Below, piece by piece: positions 25,148 through 33,184 of a stretch of 54,131 bases of DNA. The translations under genes were made by a program, and so were the position numbers. This DNA is from JBFXJF01 sp050175155. GTDB taxonomy: Bacteria; Bacillota; Bacilli; Tepidibacillales; Tepidibacillaceae. The DNA is taken from contig JBFXJF010000013.1 in the NCBI GenBank assembly GCA_050175155.1, forward strand, positions 1-54,131, read 5' to 3'. Positions within the stretch are counted from its first letter, which is position 1, and every line of letters starts with the position of its first letter. The notes beneath the pieces were generated by a model. It was given only the letters and a program-made list of their open reading frames with translations, did not search any database and had not been told where the DNA came from.

Positions 25148-26314
25148 ATGACAAAATCGTTCTTTAGACCAACAGTTGTAGAAATAGATTTAGACGCACT
25201 AACACATAACTTTAATTTCTTTAAAAAAAAATTAACTAATAAAATAGAGATAATGGCGGTTGTTAAGGCTGATGCATATGGGCATGGTGCAATACCAGTT
25301 ACAAATCACTTACAATCACTAGGGGTAAAATCTTTTGCTGTTGCCTTTTTAGATGAAGCTATACAATTAAGGAAAGCGGGTATATTAGATAAGATTTTAA
25401 TATTGGGATATACCCCAAAGCATGGGATAGAGTTAGCTTATAAATATGATATTACATTGACAACGTATACTGTTGATGCTCTGAAACAAATAGAAGAAGT
25501 TGGGGAGTATTTAGGAAAGAAACTAAATGTTCATTTAAAAATAGATACTGGTATGGGAAGAATTGGCTTAAATCCTGGGGATATTGATATCTTTATTGAT
25601 TATATAAAAAAAACAAAGCATATCAATTTAGAGGGAGTATATACTCATTTTGCGACTGCAGATGAGAGAGATAAATCCTATACATTAGTGCAATTTAATA
25701 GTTTTAAAGAAGTTGTTGATAAACTAGAAAAATATTTCAAAATACCTTTTATCCATGCATCTAATTCAGCTGCAGCAATTGATTTATTTGATTTGCCACA
25801 GTCAATGGCTCGGGTTGGAATTGGTTTATACGGATTATCACCGTCAGAGGAAGTTGAATTGATGGATGAAGACCTGAAACCAGTAATGTCAGTTAAGACA
25901 GAAGTTATATATTTGAAAACAATTAAACCTGGGCAGACAGTAAGTTATGGAGCAACTTTTAAAGCGAACAAAGAGACTGTTGTAGCAACTTTGCCGATAG
26001 GTTATGCAGATGGTTTTTCAAGAAAGTTATCAAATAAAGGGAATGTTATAGTAAATGGAGTTAAAGCTCCAATTATAGGAAGAATATGTATGGACCAAAC
26101 AATGGTAGATGTAACTGGGATTAGTAATGTTCAAATAGGGGATGAAATAATTATTGTTGGGTCTCAGAATGGGCAGCAAATAACTATGGATTATAACGCA
26201 AAGCTACTAGAGACAATTAATTACGAGTTAGTTACAGTTTTGGGTAAAAGGATACCCAGGGTATATAAACAGAACGGTAAGATCATAGAAATAGTGAATG
26301 AGTTATATGATTAA
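25148..26314 (+). CDS. alr: Alanine racemase
   Basis: Pyridoxal-phosphate enzyme that makes D-alanine for the cell wall; 388 residues. The PLP lysine is in AVVKADAYGHGA near residue 38. The second catalytic base, a Tyr, is in SYGATFKA. RIGLNPGDID, HASNSAA, RVGIGLYGLSP and GRICMDQTMVDVT are family motifs. The ATG follows the PH-like gene closely. In Bacillus alr also precedes ndoAI-ndoA. Confidence 0.96.
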   Translation: MTKSFFRPTVVEIDLDALTHNFNFFKKKLTNKIEIMAVVKADAYGHGAIPVTNHLQSLGVKSFAVAFLDEAIQLRKAGILDKILILGYTPKHGIELAYKYDITLTTYTVDALKQIEEVGEYLGKKLNVHLKIDTGMGRIGLNPGDIDIFIDYIKKTKHINLEGVYTHFATADERDKSYTLVQFNSFKEVVDKLEKYFKIPFIHASNSAAAIDLFDLPQSMARVGIGLYGLSPSEEVELMDEDLKPVMSVKTEVIYLKTIKPGQTVSYGATFKANKETVVATLPIGYADGFSRKLSNKGNVIVNGVKAPIIGRICMDQTMVDVTGISNVQIGDEIIIVGSQNGQQITMDYNAKLLETINYELVTVLGKRIPRVYKQNGKIIEIVNELYD

Positions 26315-26495
26315 TAGTGATATTTTATTGATTTTATTGGTTTTTAATGCTATCCTAAATATTGAAATGTTTTTTAATATTCGATTAGGAATAATTTACT
26401 TAAAGGAAATTTAGGTATATATAAAGTATAATAATAATGATAGATGATTTTCTATAACAATTTATAATAGTATAGTATATTTATTAAGATATATC

Positions 26496-26517
26496 GGTAT
26501 AATGTAATTATTATACC
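26496..26517 (+). repeat. Palindrome upstream of the ndoAI-ndoA pair
   Basis: GGTATAAT and ATTATACC are perfect inverted arms around six bases, about 40 bases before the antitoxin start. It could be an operator for the RHH antitoxin; that is inference. The rest of 26315-26554 is AT-rich, with a TATAAT at 26427-26432 and no gene. Confidence 0.5.
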
Positions 26518-26554
26518 ATTTTATTTTACGTAGTCTTGATGGAGGTGTAAGATA

Positions 26555-26833
26555 GTGGCCGGTGGTAATACAAAACGCATTATGATTAGTCTGCCTCAGA
26601 ATCTGCTACAAGAAGTTGATGGAGTAGTTGAGAGTGAACAATTAAACAGAAGTGAATTAATAAGAGATGCAATGAGACTATACTTGTTAGAAAGAAAGAA
26701 AAAAACTATTCGGGAAAAAATGCAAAAGGGATATATGGAAATGGCTAATATTAATCTTAACCTTGCATCTGAATCTTTTTTATTAGAAGAAGAAGCTGAC
26801 TCTGCTGTCGATCGCCTAGTTAGTGGGGTGTAA
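26555..26833 (+). CDS. ndoAI: Antitoxin EndoAI (RHH type)
   Basis: A 92-residue ribbon-helix-helix antitoxin: KRIMISLPQNLLQEVDGVVESEQLNRSELIRDAMRLYL is the DNA-binding part, and the acidic tail is expected to block the toxin. GTG start with GGAGGTG upstream. It sits three bases before the toxin gene, as in Bacillus. Confidence 0.93.
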   Translation: MAGGNTKRIMISLPQNLLQEVDGVVESEQLNRSELIRDAMRLYLLERKKKTIREKMQKGYMEMANINLNLASESFLLEEEADSAVDRLVSGV

Positions 26834-26836
26834 ATA

Positions 26837-27187
26837 GTGATTGTAAAACGTGGCGATGTATTTTTTGCTGATTTATCTCCTGTTGTAGGGTCAGAACAAG
26901 GCGGTATAAGACCAGTTCTAATTTTACAAAATGACATTGGGAATAGATTTAGTCCTACTGTTATAGTTGCAGCAATTACAGCTCAAATACAAAAGGCAAA
27001 ACTACCAACACACGTAGAAATTGAGGCTAATAGTTACGGTTTTGAAAGGGATTCAGTTATATTATTGGAACAGATACGTACCATTGATAAACAGAGACTA
27101 ACTGATAAGATAACTAATTTAGACGATGAGTTAATGCAAAAAATAAATGAGTCTTTACAAATTAGTTTAGGCTTGATAAGCTTTTAA
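26837..27187 (+). CDS. ndoA: mRNA interferase EndoA (MazF family)
   Basis: A 116-residue MazF/PemK toxin that cuts mRNA at a short sequence (UACAU in Bacillus). The conserved N-terminus VKRGDVFFADLSPVVGSEQGG and RPVLILQND, followed by VIVAAITAQI and the DSVILLEQIRTIDK segment, match Bacillus EndoA closely. GTG start. It forms a toxin-antitoxin pair with the preceding gene; a weak hairpin and T-run follow at about 27188-27222. Confidence 0.95.
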   Translation: MIVKRGDVFFADLSPVVGSEQGGIRPVLILQNDIGNRFSPTVIVAAITAQIQKAKLPTHVEIEANSYGFERDSVILLEQIRTIDKQRLTDKITNLDDELMQKINESLQISLGLISF

Positions 27188-27263
27188 CAAAAGAGGGTAT
27201 ATTTCCTTCTTTTTTATTTTTAGATTATACATTATACATAGATTTGATATTCTGGAGGACTAT

Positions 27264-29417
27264 ATGATACAACTACAATTTATGACTGACCAAATTTCTA
27301 AGGAATTAAAATTAAAAAAAAATCAGGTCGAGCAAGTAATTAAACTTTTAGACGAGGGCAGCACCATCCCTTTTATTGCGAGATACCGTAAAGAGATGAC
27401 TGGTTCCCTAGATGAAGACATATTGAGAGATATATCTGAAAGGATAACTTATTTAAGGAGTCTACATCAAAGAAAACAAGAAATTTTACATTTAATAGAA
27501 GAGCAGGGGAAATTAACGGATTTATTAAAGAAAGAAATAGAAGGTGTTACAAAACTCCAAAAACTCGAAGATATTTATCGACCTTTTAAACCAAAAAGAA
27601 GAACTAGAGCAAGCGTTGCAAAAGAGAAAGGGTTAGAACCGTTCTCTAACTTATTACTGGATGAAACTATTAACTATGAGGAAATTCTTAAGCGAGCGAG
27701 TAATTATATTTCTGAACAAAAGGAATTATTTTCAGTTGAAGATGTTTTAAAAGGTGGGCAAGATATAATAGCAGAAATGATTTCTGACGATCCAATTGTT
27801 AGGGACTGGGTCAGAGAAGAAACCTTAAAAAAAGGTGTTATTACTGTTCAAGCAAGTAAGCAAAATGAAGAAAGTGTATACGAAATGTATTACGATTATA
27901 ATGAGCCGGTAAGTAGCATTAGACATCATCGCGTTTTAGCTATTAATCGTGGAGAAAAAGAAAATTTTCTAAAAGTTAAAATTCAACTAGAAGAAAATAT
28001 AATAATTGATGGGATAAAAAGGAAATTCAAACACTTTATGAATTATTCAATTTTACCAGATCACCTTCAGGTTTTAGTGGAAGATAGCTATAAACGCTTG
28101 ATCTCAACCTCCGTAGAAAGGGAGGTTAGACAAATTCTTACAGAAAAAGCCGAAAAACAGGCGATTCACATTTTTTCTGCGAATTTAAGACAATTATTCT
28201 TACAACCACCTATTAAAAATAAGACTGTACTAGGGATAGATCCCGCTTTTAGGACAGGATGTAAAATAGCAGTTATAGATGCGATTGGAAAGGTTGAATA
28301 TATCGACATAATTTATCCAACACCACCTCAAAGCAAGGTGGAAGAAGCAAAGGAAAAAGTAAAGGAATTAATCGAAAAACATAATATAGAATTAATTGTA
28401 ATTGGTAATGGAACAGCTTCGAGGGAAACAGAACAATTTGTTGTAGAGTTAATAAAGGAGCATCCAAAGGAACTATATTATATTATTGTAAGTGAAGCTG
28501 GAGCGAGTGTTTATTCTGCTTCGAAAATTGCAAAAGAGGAATTTCCAGATTTAGATGTTTCGGAGAGAAGTGCGATTTCTATTGCCAGAAGATTGCAAGA
28601 TCCATTAGCTGAGTTAGTTAAAATAGATCCGAAATCTGTCGGAGTTGGACAATACCAACACGATGTATCACAAAAAAAACTAGAAGATAGCTTAACTCAA
28701 GTAGTTGAGTCGGTTGTTAACTATGTTGGTGTGGATGTTAACACGGCATCTATGTCATTATTACAATATGTTTCTGGAATGAACAAATCGCTGGCTAAAA
28801 ACATAATAAATTATCGTGAACAAAATGGTAGATATAATAATCGTGAGGAACTAAAGAAGGTAGCACGCTTTGGTCCAAAGTTATTTGAACAGGCAGCAGG
28901 TTTTTTAAGAATTGATGGAGATAATCCTTTAGATAGAACACCTATTCACCCTGAGTCATACTCCGCAACGCATGCAGTGTTAAAAAATGCAGGTTTAGAA
29001 TTTAGTGATATCGGTACTGATATTCTAAAAAAACATTTACTAGCAATGGATTTAGAGGAAATAAGCTCTAAAATAGGTATTGGTTTACCAACATTAAAGG
29101 ATATTGTCGAAAGTCTAATTAGACCATCAAGAGACCCTCGAGATGAGTTACCCAAACCGATTTTGTCAAAAGATATTATGAAAATTGATGATTTAGAAAT
29201 AGGGATGTCTTTAAAGGGAACGGTTCGCAATATAGTTGATTTTGGTGCTTTTGTTGATATCGGGGTAAAGGAAGATGGTCTAGTTCATATATCTGAAATG
29301 AGTGAAAAATATATAAAGCATCCTTTAGAAATTGTTTCAGTTGGTGATATAATAGATGTGTGGATTTTAAGCATAGATTCCATTAAGAAAAGAATAGCAC
29401 TTACAATGAAAAAATAA
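27264..29417 (+). CDS. tex: Tex-family RNA-binding transcription accessory protein
   Basis: The 717-residue protein has the Tex layout: N-terminal helical domain (STIPFIARYRKEMTGSLDE), a YqgF/RNase H-like domain (TVLGIDPAFRTGCKIAVID), helix-hairpin-helix motifs (SLLQYVSGMNKSLAKNIINYR) and a C-terminal S1 domain (GTVRNIVDFGAFVDIGVKEDGLVHISEMS). It binds nucleic acid; in other bacteria it affects transcription and virulence genes. Same position as ydcI in Bacillus. Confidence 0.95.
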   Translation: MIQLQFMTDQISKELKLKKNQVEQVIKLLDEGSTIPFIARYRKEMTGSLDEDILRDISERITYLRSLHQRKQEILHLIEEQGKLTDLLKKEIEGVTKLQKLEDIYRPFKPKRRTRASVAKEKGLEPFSNLLLDETINYEEILKRASNYISEQKELFSVEDVLKGGQDIIAEMISDDPIVRDWVREETLKKGVITVQASKQNEESVYEMYYDYNEPVSSIRHHRVLAINRGEKENFLKVKIQLEENIIIDGIKRKFKHFMNYSILPDHLQVLVEDSYKRLISTSVEREVRQILTEKAEKQAIHIFSANLRQLFLQPPIKNKTVLGIDPAFRTGCKIAVIDAIGKVEYIDIIYPTPPQSKVEEAKEKVKELIEKHNIELIVIGNGTASRETEQFVVELIKEHPKELYYIIVSEAGASVYSASKIAKEEFPDLDVSERSAISIARRLQDPLAELVKIDPKSVGVGQYQHDVSQKKLEDSLTQVVESVVNYVGVDVNTASMSLLQYVSGMNKSLAKNIINYREQNGRYNNREELKKVARFGPKLFEQAAGFLRIDGDNPLDRTPIHPESYSATHAVLKNAGLEFSDIGTDILKKHLLAMDLEEISSKIGIGLPTLKDIVESLIRPSRDPRDELPKPILSKDIMKIDDLEIGMSLKGTVRNIVDFGAFVDIGVKEDGLVHISEMSEKYIKHPLEIVSVGDIIDVWILSIDSIKKRIALTMKK

Positions 29418-29458
29418 GTTTTTCAATTTTTAAAATAAAGCTATAAGGATTGTTTGTT

Positions 29459-29905
29459 ATGGATGACCGTGAATTAAATGATTTAGTAAATAAAGTTTCA
29501 ATAGAATTTTTTAACAAACCTTTCGCTCACAATGCTACTTTTAATCTTCGTCTTAGATCTACGGGAGGAAGATACCTTACATCAACCCATAACTTGGAAT
29601 TTAATAAAAAGGCTTTGGAAGTTTATGGGCTAGAAGAGCTAATAAATATTATTAAGCATGAATTGTGCCATTATCATCTACACATACTAGGAAAGGGATA
29701 TAGGCACAAGGATAAGGATTTTAAAAATACTTTATTACAAGTAAAAGGGACTCGTTATTCAAAACCGTTAATAAGCAATAATAAAATACAGACTAACTAT
29801 CAACTAATGTGCAAAAACTGTAAGCAAATATATCATCGTAAGAGAAAGATAAATCATAAGAAATATAGGTGTAGCAAGTGTTTAGGTAAATTGGAATTAT
29901 TGTGA
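29459..29905 (+). CDS. SprT-like protein (YdcK)
   Basis: A 148-residue protein with the zinc-protease motif HELCH (KHELCHYHLHIL) and a C-terminal zinc ribbon (CKNC...CSKC). The SprT family includes DNA-protein crosslink proteases, but bacterial short forms are uncharacterised. ATG at 29459 has AAGGA nine bases upstream; the in-frame TTG at 29450 abuts that site. It follows tex directly; the sporulation gene cmpA, found between them in Bacillus, is missing. Confidence 0.9.
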   Translation: MDDRELNDLVNKVSIEFFNKPFAHNATFNLRLRSTGGRYLTSTHNLEFNKKALEVYGLEELINIIKHELCHYHLHILGKGYRHKDKDFKNTLLQVKGTRYSKPLISNNKIQTNYQLMCKNCKQIYHRKRKINHKKYRCSKCLGKLELL

Positions 29906-29921
29906 TTTACAAACAAGAATA

Positions 29922-29950
29922 TTGACAGATATATTTAAATGTGATAACCT
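29922..29950 (+). promoter_or_regulatory. Probable promoter of tRNA cluster 2
   Basis: TTGACA at 29922-29927 and a weak -10 (TAACCT, 29945-29950) with 17-bp spacing, 24 bases before tRNA-Asn. Unlike cluster 1, no rRNA gene precedes it. Confidence 0.5.
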
Positions 29951-29973
29951 ATAAAAGTCGCTTTTATCATTAT

Positions 29974-30049
29974 TCCTTGTTAGCTCAGTTGGTAGAGCAC
30001 TCGGCTGTTAACCGAGTTGTCGCAGGTTCGAGTCCTGCACGAGGAGCCA
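29974..30049 (+). tRNA. tRNA-Asn (GTT)
   Basis: Second copy; matches 537-612 apart from a single base in the D loop. Confidence 0.97.
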
Positions 30050-30052
30050 TTT

Positions 30053-30143
30053 GGAGAGATACTCAAGAGGCCGAAGAGGGCGGTTTGCTAAACCGTTAGT
30101 GGGTTTATATCCAGCGAGGGTTCGAATCCCTCTCTCTCCGCCA
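30053..30143 (+). tRNA. tRNA-Ser (GCT)
   Basis: Class II tRNA of 91 nt. Anticodon loop TTGCTAA gives GCT; GGAGAGA pairs with TCTCTCC; long variable arm; encoded CCA. Confidence 0.95.
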
Positions 30144-30149
30144 CTGTGA

Positions 30150-30224
30150 GGCCCGTTGGTCAAGCGGTTAAGACACCGCCCTTTCACGGCGGTAACAGGG
30201 GTTCAAGTCCCCTACGGGTCACCA
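30150..30224 (+). tRNA. tRNA-Glu (TTC)
   Basis: Same sequence as 708-782; the following spacer is nearly identical too. Confidence 0.97.
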
Positions 30225-30272
30225 CTACTAGAATAGAAGTAAGATAATATGGTGTTATAATTTTTGTTTCAT

Positions 30273-30348
30273 GGACGATTAGCTCAGCTGGGAGAGCACC
30301 TGCCTTACAAGCAGGGGGTCGGCGGTTCGATCCCGTCATCGTCCACCA
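30273..30348 (+). tRNA. tRNA-Val (TAC)
   Basis: Same sequence as 831-906, anticodon TAC, encoded CCA. Confidence 0.97.
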
Positions 30349-30368
30349 ATTGTTTAGTTATAGAATGT

Positions 30369-30445
30369 GGAGCTGTGGTGTAGAGGCCTAACATGCCTGC
30401 CTGTCACGCAGGAGATCGCGGGTTCGAATCCCGTCAGCTCCGCCA
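30369..30445 (+). tRNA. tRNA-Asp (GTC)
   Basis: Anticodon loop CTGTCAC gives GTC; acceptor GGAGCTG pairs with CAGCTCC; encoded CCA. Only found in cluster 2. Confidence 0.96.
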
Positions 30446-30463
30446 CTTCTAAATTAACAATAT

Positions 30464-30540
30464 GGCGACCATGGCGAAGGGGTTAACGCACCGGTTTGTG
30501 GATCCGGCATTCGTGGGTTCGAGACCCATTGGTCGCCCCA
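30464..30540 (+). tRNA. tRNA-His (GTG)
   Basis: Anticodon GTG in the loop TTTGTGGA. The extra 5' G (position -1, base 30464) pairs with the discriminator C, as expected of tRNA-His. Confidence 0.96.
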
Positions 30541-30545
30541 TATAA

Positions 30546-30621
30546 TGGGCTATAGCCAAGCGGTAAGGCAACGGACTTTGACTCCGTCATTGCGCTGGTT
30601 CAAATCCAGCTAGCCCAGCCA
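30546..30621 (+). tRNA. tRNA-Gln (TTG)
   Basis: Anticodon loop CTTTGAC gives TTG; acceptor TGGGCTA pairs with TAGCCCA; encoded CCA. Confidence 0.96.
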
Positions 30622-30625
30622 TTAT

Positions 30626-30701
30626 GGGCCATTAGCTCAGTCGGTAGAGCACCTGACTTTTAATCAGGGTGTCACAGGTTCAAATCCTGTATGGCTCACC
30701 A
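30626..30701 (+). tRNA. tRNA-Lys (TTT)
   Basis: Same as 1257-1332, anticodon TTT. Confidence 0.97.
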
Positions 30702-30710
30702 TATATAAAT

Positions 30711-30792
30711 GCGGGTGTGGCGGAACGGCAGACGCACTAGACTTAGGATCTAGCGCTTAGGCGTGGGGGTTCAAATCCCTTCACCCGCACCA
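30711..30792 (+). tRNA. tRNA-Leu (TAG)
   Basis: Same as 1342-1423, anticodon TAG; the short spacer after tRNA-Lys is also conserved. Confidence 0.97.
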
Positions 30793-30795
30793 TTT

Positions 30796-30866
30796 TAAAC
30801 TCATTTGTACTACGTAGATTTAACTTCTAGCTCAAATGAAATCAGCGTGCCCGAAAGGGTGCACCA
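30796..30866 (+). repeat. tRNA-linked hairpin element, copy 6 (B type)
   Basis: The arms TCATTTGTAC and GCTCAAATGA, then GTGCCC, GAAA, GGGTGC and a terminal ACCA. It follows the tRNA-Leu CCA, like copy 1 in cluster 1. Confidence 0.85.
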
Positions 30867-30870
30867 TATT

Positions 30871-30905
30871 AAATTTCGAGAACTACGACGATTTAACATT
30901 CCACT
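30871..30905 (+). repeat. tRNA-linked hairpin element, copy 7 (5' half only)
   Basis: The left arm TTTCGAGAAC and the loop ACTACGACGATTTAACATT are present; the right half is missing, and tRNA-Leu (GAG) starts at once. Confidence 0.7.
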
Positions 30906-30907
30906 TA

Positions 30908-30993
30908 GCGGTCGTGGTGGAATTGGCAGACACGCTATCTTGAGGGGGTAGTGGTCATTGACCGTGCGAGTTCGAGTCTCGCCGACCGCACCA
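30908..30993 (+). tRNA. tRNA-Leu (GAG)
   Basis: Class II tRNA of 86 nt. Loop TTGAGGG gives GAG; acceptor GCGGTCG pairs with CGACCGC; encoded CCA. It appears to have replaced the right half of an A-type element. Confidence 0.95.
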
Positions 30994-30996
30994 TAT

Positions 30997-31067
30997 TAAA
31001 CTCATTTGTACAACGTCGAATTAACATCCGGTTCAAATGAAATCAGCGTGCCCAAGAGGGTGCACCA
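30997..31067 (+). repeat. tRNA-linked hairpin element, copy 8 (B type)
   Basis: The arms TCATTTGTAC and GTTCAAATGA, then GTGCCC, AAGA, GGGTGC and ACCA, right after the CCA of tRNA-Leu (GAG). Confidence 0.85.
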
Positions 31068-31093
31068 TATAAAATTTCATATTATAATATTAT

Positions 31094-31170
31094 CGGGATG
31101 TGGCTCAGCTTGGTAGAGCACCTGGTTTGGGACCAGGGGGTCGCAGGTTCAAATCCTGTCATCCCGACCA
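31094..31170 (+). tRNA. tRNA-Pro (TGG)
   Basis: Anticodon TGG; differs from 1869-1945 by C instead of T in the D stem, so the pair is G-C here. Confidence 0.97.
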
Positions 31171-31197
31171 TTTTTTTAATAATTTAAAGTAATTTGT

Positions 31198-31271
31198 GCG
31201 GGTGTAGTTCAATGGTAGAACTCCAGCCTTCCAAGCTGATAGCGTGGGTTCGATTCCCATCACCCGCTCCA
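31198..31271 (+). tRNA. tRNA-Gly (TCC)
   Basis: Same as 1970-2043, anticodon TCC. It is the last tRNA of cluster 2. Confidence 0.97.
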
Positions 31272-31277
31272 TATAAA

Positions 31278-31343
31278 ATTTCGAGTACAACGTTGAAAAT
31301 ACATCTAAGTTTTAGAAAACCAGTGTGCCTGAAAGAGTGCTCA
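31278..31343 (+). repeat. tRNA-linked hairpin element, copy 9 (decayed A type)
   Basis: TTTCGAGTAC and GTTTTAGAAA arms, then GTGTGCCTGAAAGAGTGCTCA. Both arms and the CCA end have drifted. It mirrors copy 4, which follows the other tRNA-Gly (TCC). Confidence 0.65.
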
Positions 31344-31356
31344 ATATAAAACTTTT

Positions 31357-31386
31357 AACATCAAAAGAAATTTTGATGTTTTTTAT
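31357..31386 (+). terminator. Terminator of tRNA cluster 2
   Basis: AACATCAAAA and TTTTGATGTT pair with a GAAA loop, followed by TTTTATTG. Confidence 0.92.
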
Positions 31387-31442
31387 TGTTTTATATTATA
31401 ATAGTTAATGGATTTGCTAAATGGTAAAAAGAGGTGTAATTA

Positions 31443-32603
31443 ATGGAAAACTTTATTTTTCATAATCCAACAAAAATTTTTTTTGGTAAAGACCAAATAA
31501 ATAATTTGACAGAGGAAATTGTTAAATATGGTACCAAAGTATTGGTTGTTACAGGAGGAAGTAGCGCGAAGAAAAGTGGGTTATTAGATATAATAAAGTT
31601 ACTTTTAAAAGAAAAATGCAGTATCTTTGAATTAAGTGGGGTTGAACCTAACCCGCGACTAGGAACGGTAAAAAAAGGAATTGAGATTTGCAAAAAAGAG
31701 AAAATTGAGATAGTTCTTGCAGTCGGAGGGGGTAGTGTAATTGATGCTTCTAAAGCAATCTGTGCGGGAACAAAATATGATGGTGATGTTTGGGATTTTT
31801 ATACTAGAAAAAATGCAATAAAGGATGCCTTGCCACTTGGAACAATTTTAACATTAGCTGCAACTGGCTCTGAAATGAATGGTAACTCTGTGGTAACTAA
31901 CTGGGACATAAAAGAAAAACGTGGAACAGGAAGTATCTATTTATATCCTAAGTTTTCAATATTAGACCCAACTTATACATATACAGTCTCAAAAGAACAA
32001 ACAGTTAACGGAATTGTTGACATTATGGCACATGTTTTTGAACAGTATTTTGGTCATACAAAAAACACTCCTTTGCAAAATCAACTTTGCGAGTCAGTAC
32101 TTCGAACTGTAATTGATAATGCAGAAACTGTATTATATAATCCGGAAGATTATAGTGCACGCTCAAATATAATGCTATCAGGAACTATGGCTCTAAATGG
32201 AATGGTTAAAATGGGTATGTCAGGTGATTGGGCTTCCCATGCTATAGAACACGAATTGAGTGCCATATACGATATTCCACATGGTGGAGGATTAGCGATT
32301 ATTATTCCGTCGTGGATGAGTTACGTTGTAGATGAAGGGGTAGATAAGTTTAAAAGATATGCTATCGAGGTATGGGGAGTATATTCAGATGGAAAGACTG
32401 ATAAGGAAATAGCTTTAGAAGGCATAGAGAAAACTCAACAATTTTTCAATCGGCTTGGTGCCCCGATGAAGTTAAGTGATTATAATATTAATGATGAGTT
32501 TATAGATTTAATGTCTATTAAAGCGGTAAATAAAAAAACAATCGGCGGATTTAAGGAATTGAATCAACAAGATGTAGCAAATATTTTAAGAATGTGTTTA
32601 TAA
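31443..32603 (+). CDS. Iron-containing alcohol dehydrogenase
   Basis: NAD(P)-dependent group III alcohol dehydrogenase of 386 residues, close to butanol dehydrogenases and Bacillus YugJ. FIFHNPTKIFFGK is the typical N-terminus; GGGSVIDASKAI binds the cofactor; metal ligands are in DIMAHVFEQY, DWASHAIEHEL and IPHGGGLAIIIP. Substrates are probably butyraldehyde-type aldehydes and alcohols, but this is inferred. It has an own terminator and lies where thiL is found in Bacillus, before tsaE. GAGGTG precedes the ATG. Confidence 0.9.
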   Translation: MENFIFHNPTKIFFGKDQINNLTEEIVKYGTKVLVVTGGSSAKKSGLLDIIKLLLKEKCSIFELSGVEPNPRLGTVKKGIEICKKEKIEIVLAVGGGSVIDASKAICAGTKYDGDVWDFYTRKNAIKDALPLGTILTLAATGSEMNGNSVVTNWDIKEKRGTGSIYLYPKFSILDPTYTYTVSKEQTVNGIVDIMAHVFEQYFGHTKNTPLQNQLCESVLRTVIDNAETVLYNPEDYSARSNIMLSGTMALNGMVKMGMSGDWASHAIEHELSAIYDIPHGGGLAIIIPSWMSYVVDEGVDKFKRYAIEVWGVYSDGKTDKEIALEGIEKTQQFFNRLGAPMKLSDYNINDEFIDLMSIKAVNKKTIGGFKELNQQDVANILRMCL

Positions 32604-32619
32604 TTAACTTAGATATAAC

Positions 32620-32650
32620 AACTCGTAACCTTTAAGTTGCGAGTTTTATT
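32620..32650 (+). terminator. Terminator after the alcohol dehydrogenase gene
   Basis: AACTCGTAAC and GTTGCGAGTT pair around six bases and run into TTTATTT. Confidence 0.85.
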
Positions 32651-32707
32651 TAAATAGTGTTATTGATATAAGTTACCAAAATAATTAGGTTAAATAAGGG
32701 TGATTTT

Positions 32708-33184
32708 ATGAATAAAAATTATAGTTATAAATTAAATAACACCATACATACCCAACAATTTGCAAGCAAATTGGCTAACTACTTAAGTCCTGGAAACGTT
32801 ATTACACTTGAAGGGAACTTAGGTGCTGGGAAAACCACTTTTACTCAAGGATTAGCAAAGGGATTAGGTGTGAATGATATTGTGAATAGTCCTACTTTCA
32901 CAATTATAAAGGAGTATTATGGAAAGTATACGTTGTATCATATGGACGTCTACAGGTTGGAAGATGGTTTCAACGATATTGATTTTGAAGAGTATTTCTA
33001 TGGTGACGGAATAACCGTTATCGAATGGGCATCAATTATAAAGGATATTTTACCAGCTGATTATCTGAATATAAGGTTTGAGATAGTTGATAAAGATATT
33101 CGTAATATTTTAATGGAACCGCACGGTGACTTTTTAGAACGAATATGCGAGGAGTTTAATTTGAATGAAAATTTTAGCGATTGA
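32708..33184 (+). CDS. tsaE: tRNA t6A synthesis ATPase TsaE
   Basis: A 158-residue ATPase required for threonylcarbamoyl-adenosine at position 37 of ANN-reading tRNAs. The P-loop GNLGAGKTTF is near residue 38; SPTFTIIKEY, YHMDVYRLED and TVIEWAS are family motifs. It overlaps tsaB by 20 bases and starts the tsaE-tsaB-rimI-tsaD operon. Confidence 0.95.
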   Translation: MNKNYSYKLNNTIHTQQFASKLANYLSPGNVITLEGNLGAGKTTFTQGLAKGLGVNDIVNSPTFTIIKEYYGKYTLYHMDVYRLEDGFNDIDFEEYFYGDGITVIEWASIIKDILPADYLNIRFEIVDKDIRNILMEPHGDFLERICEEFNLNENFSD

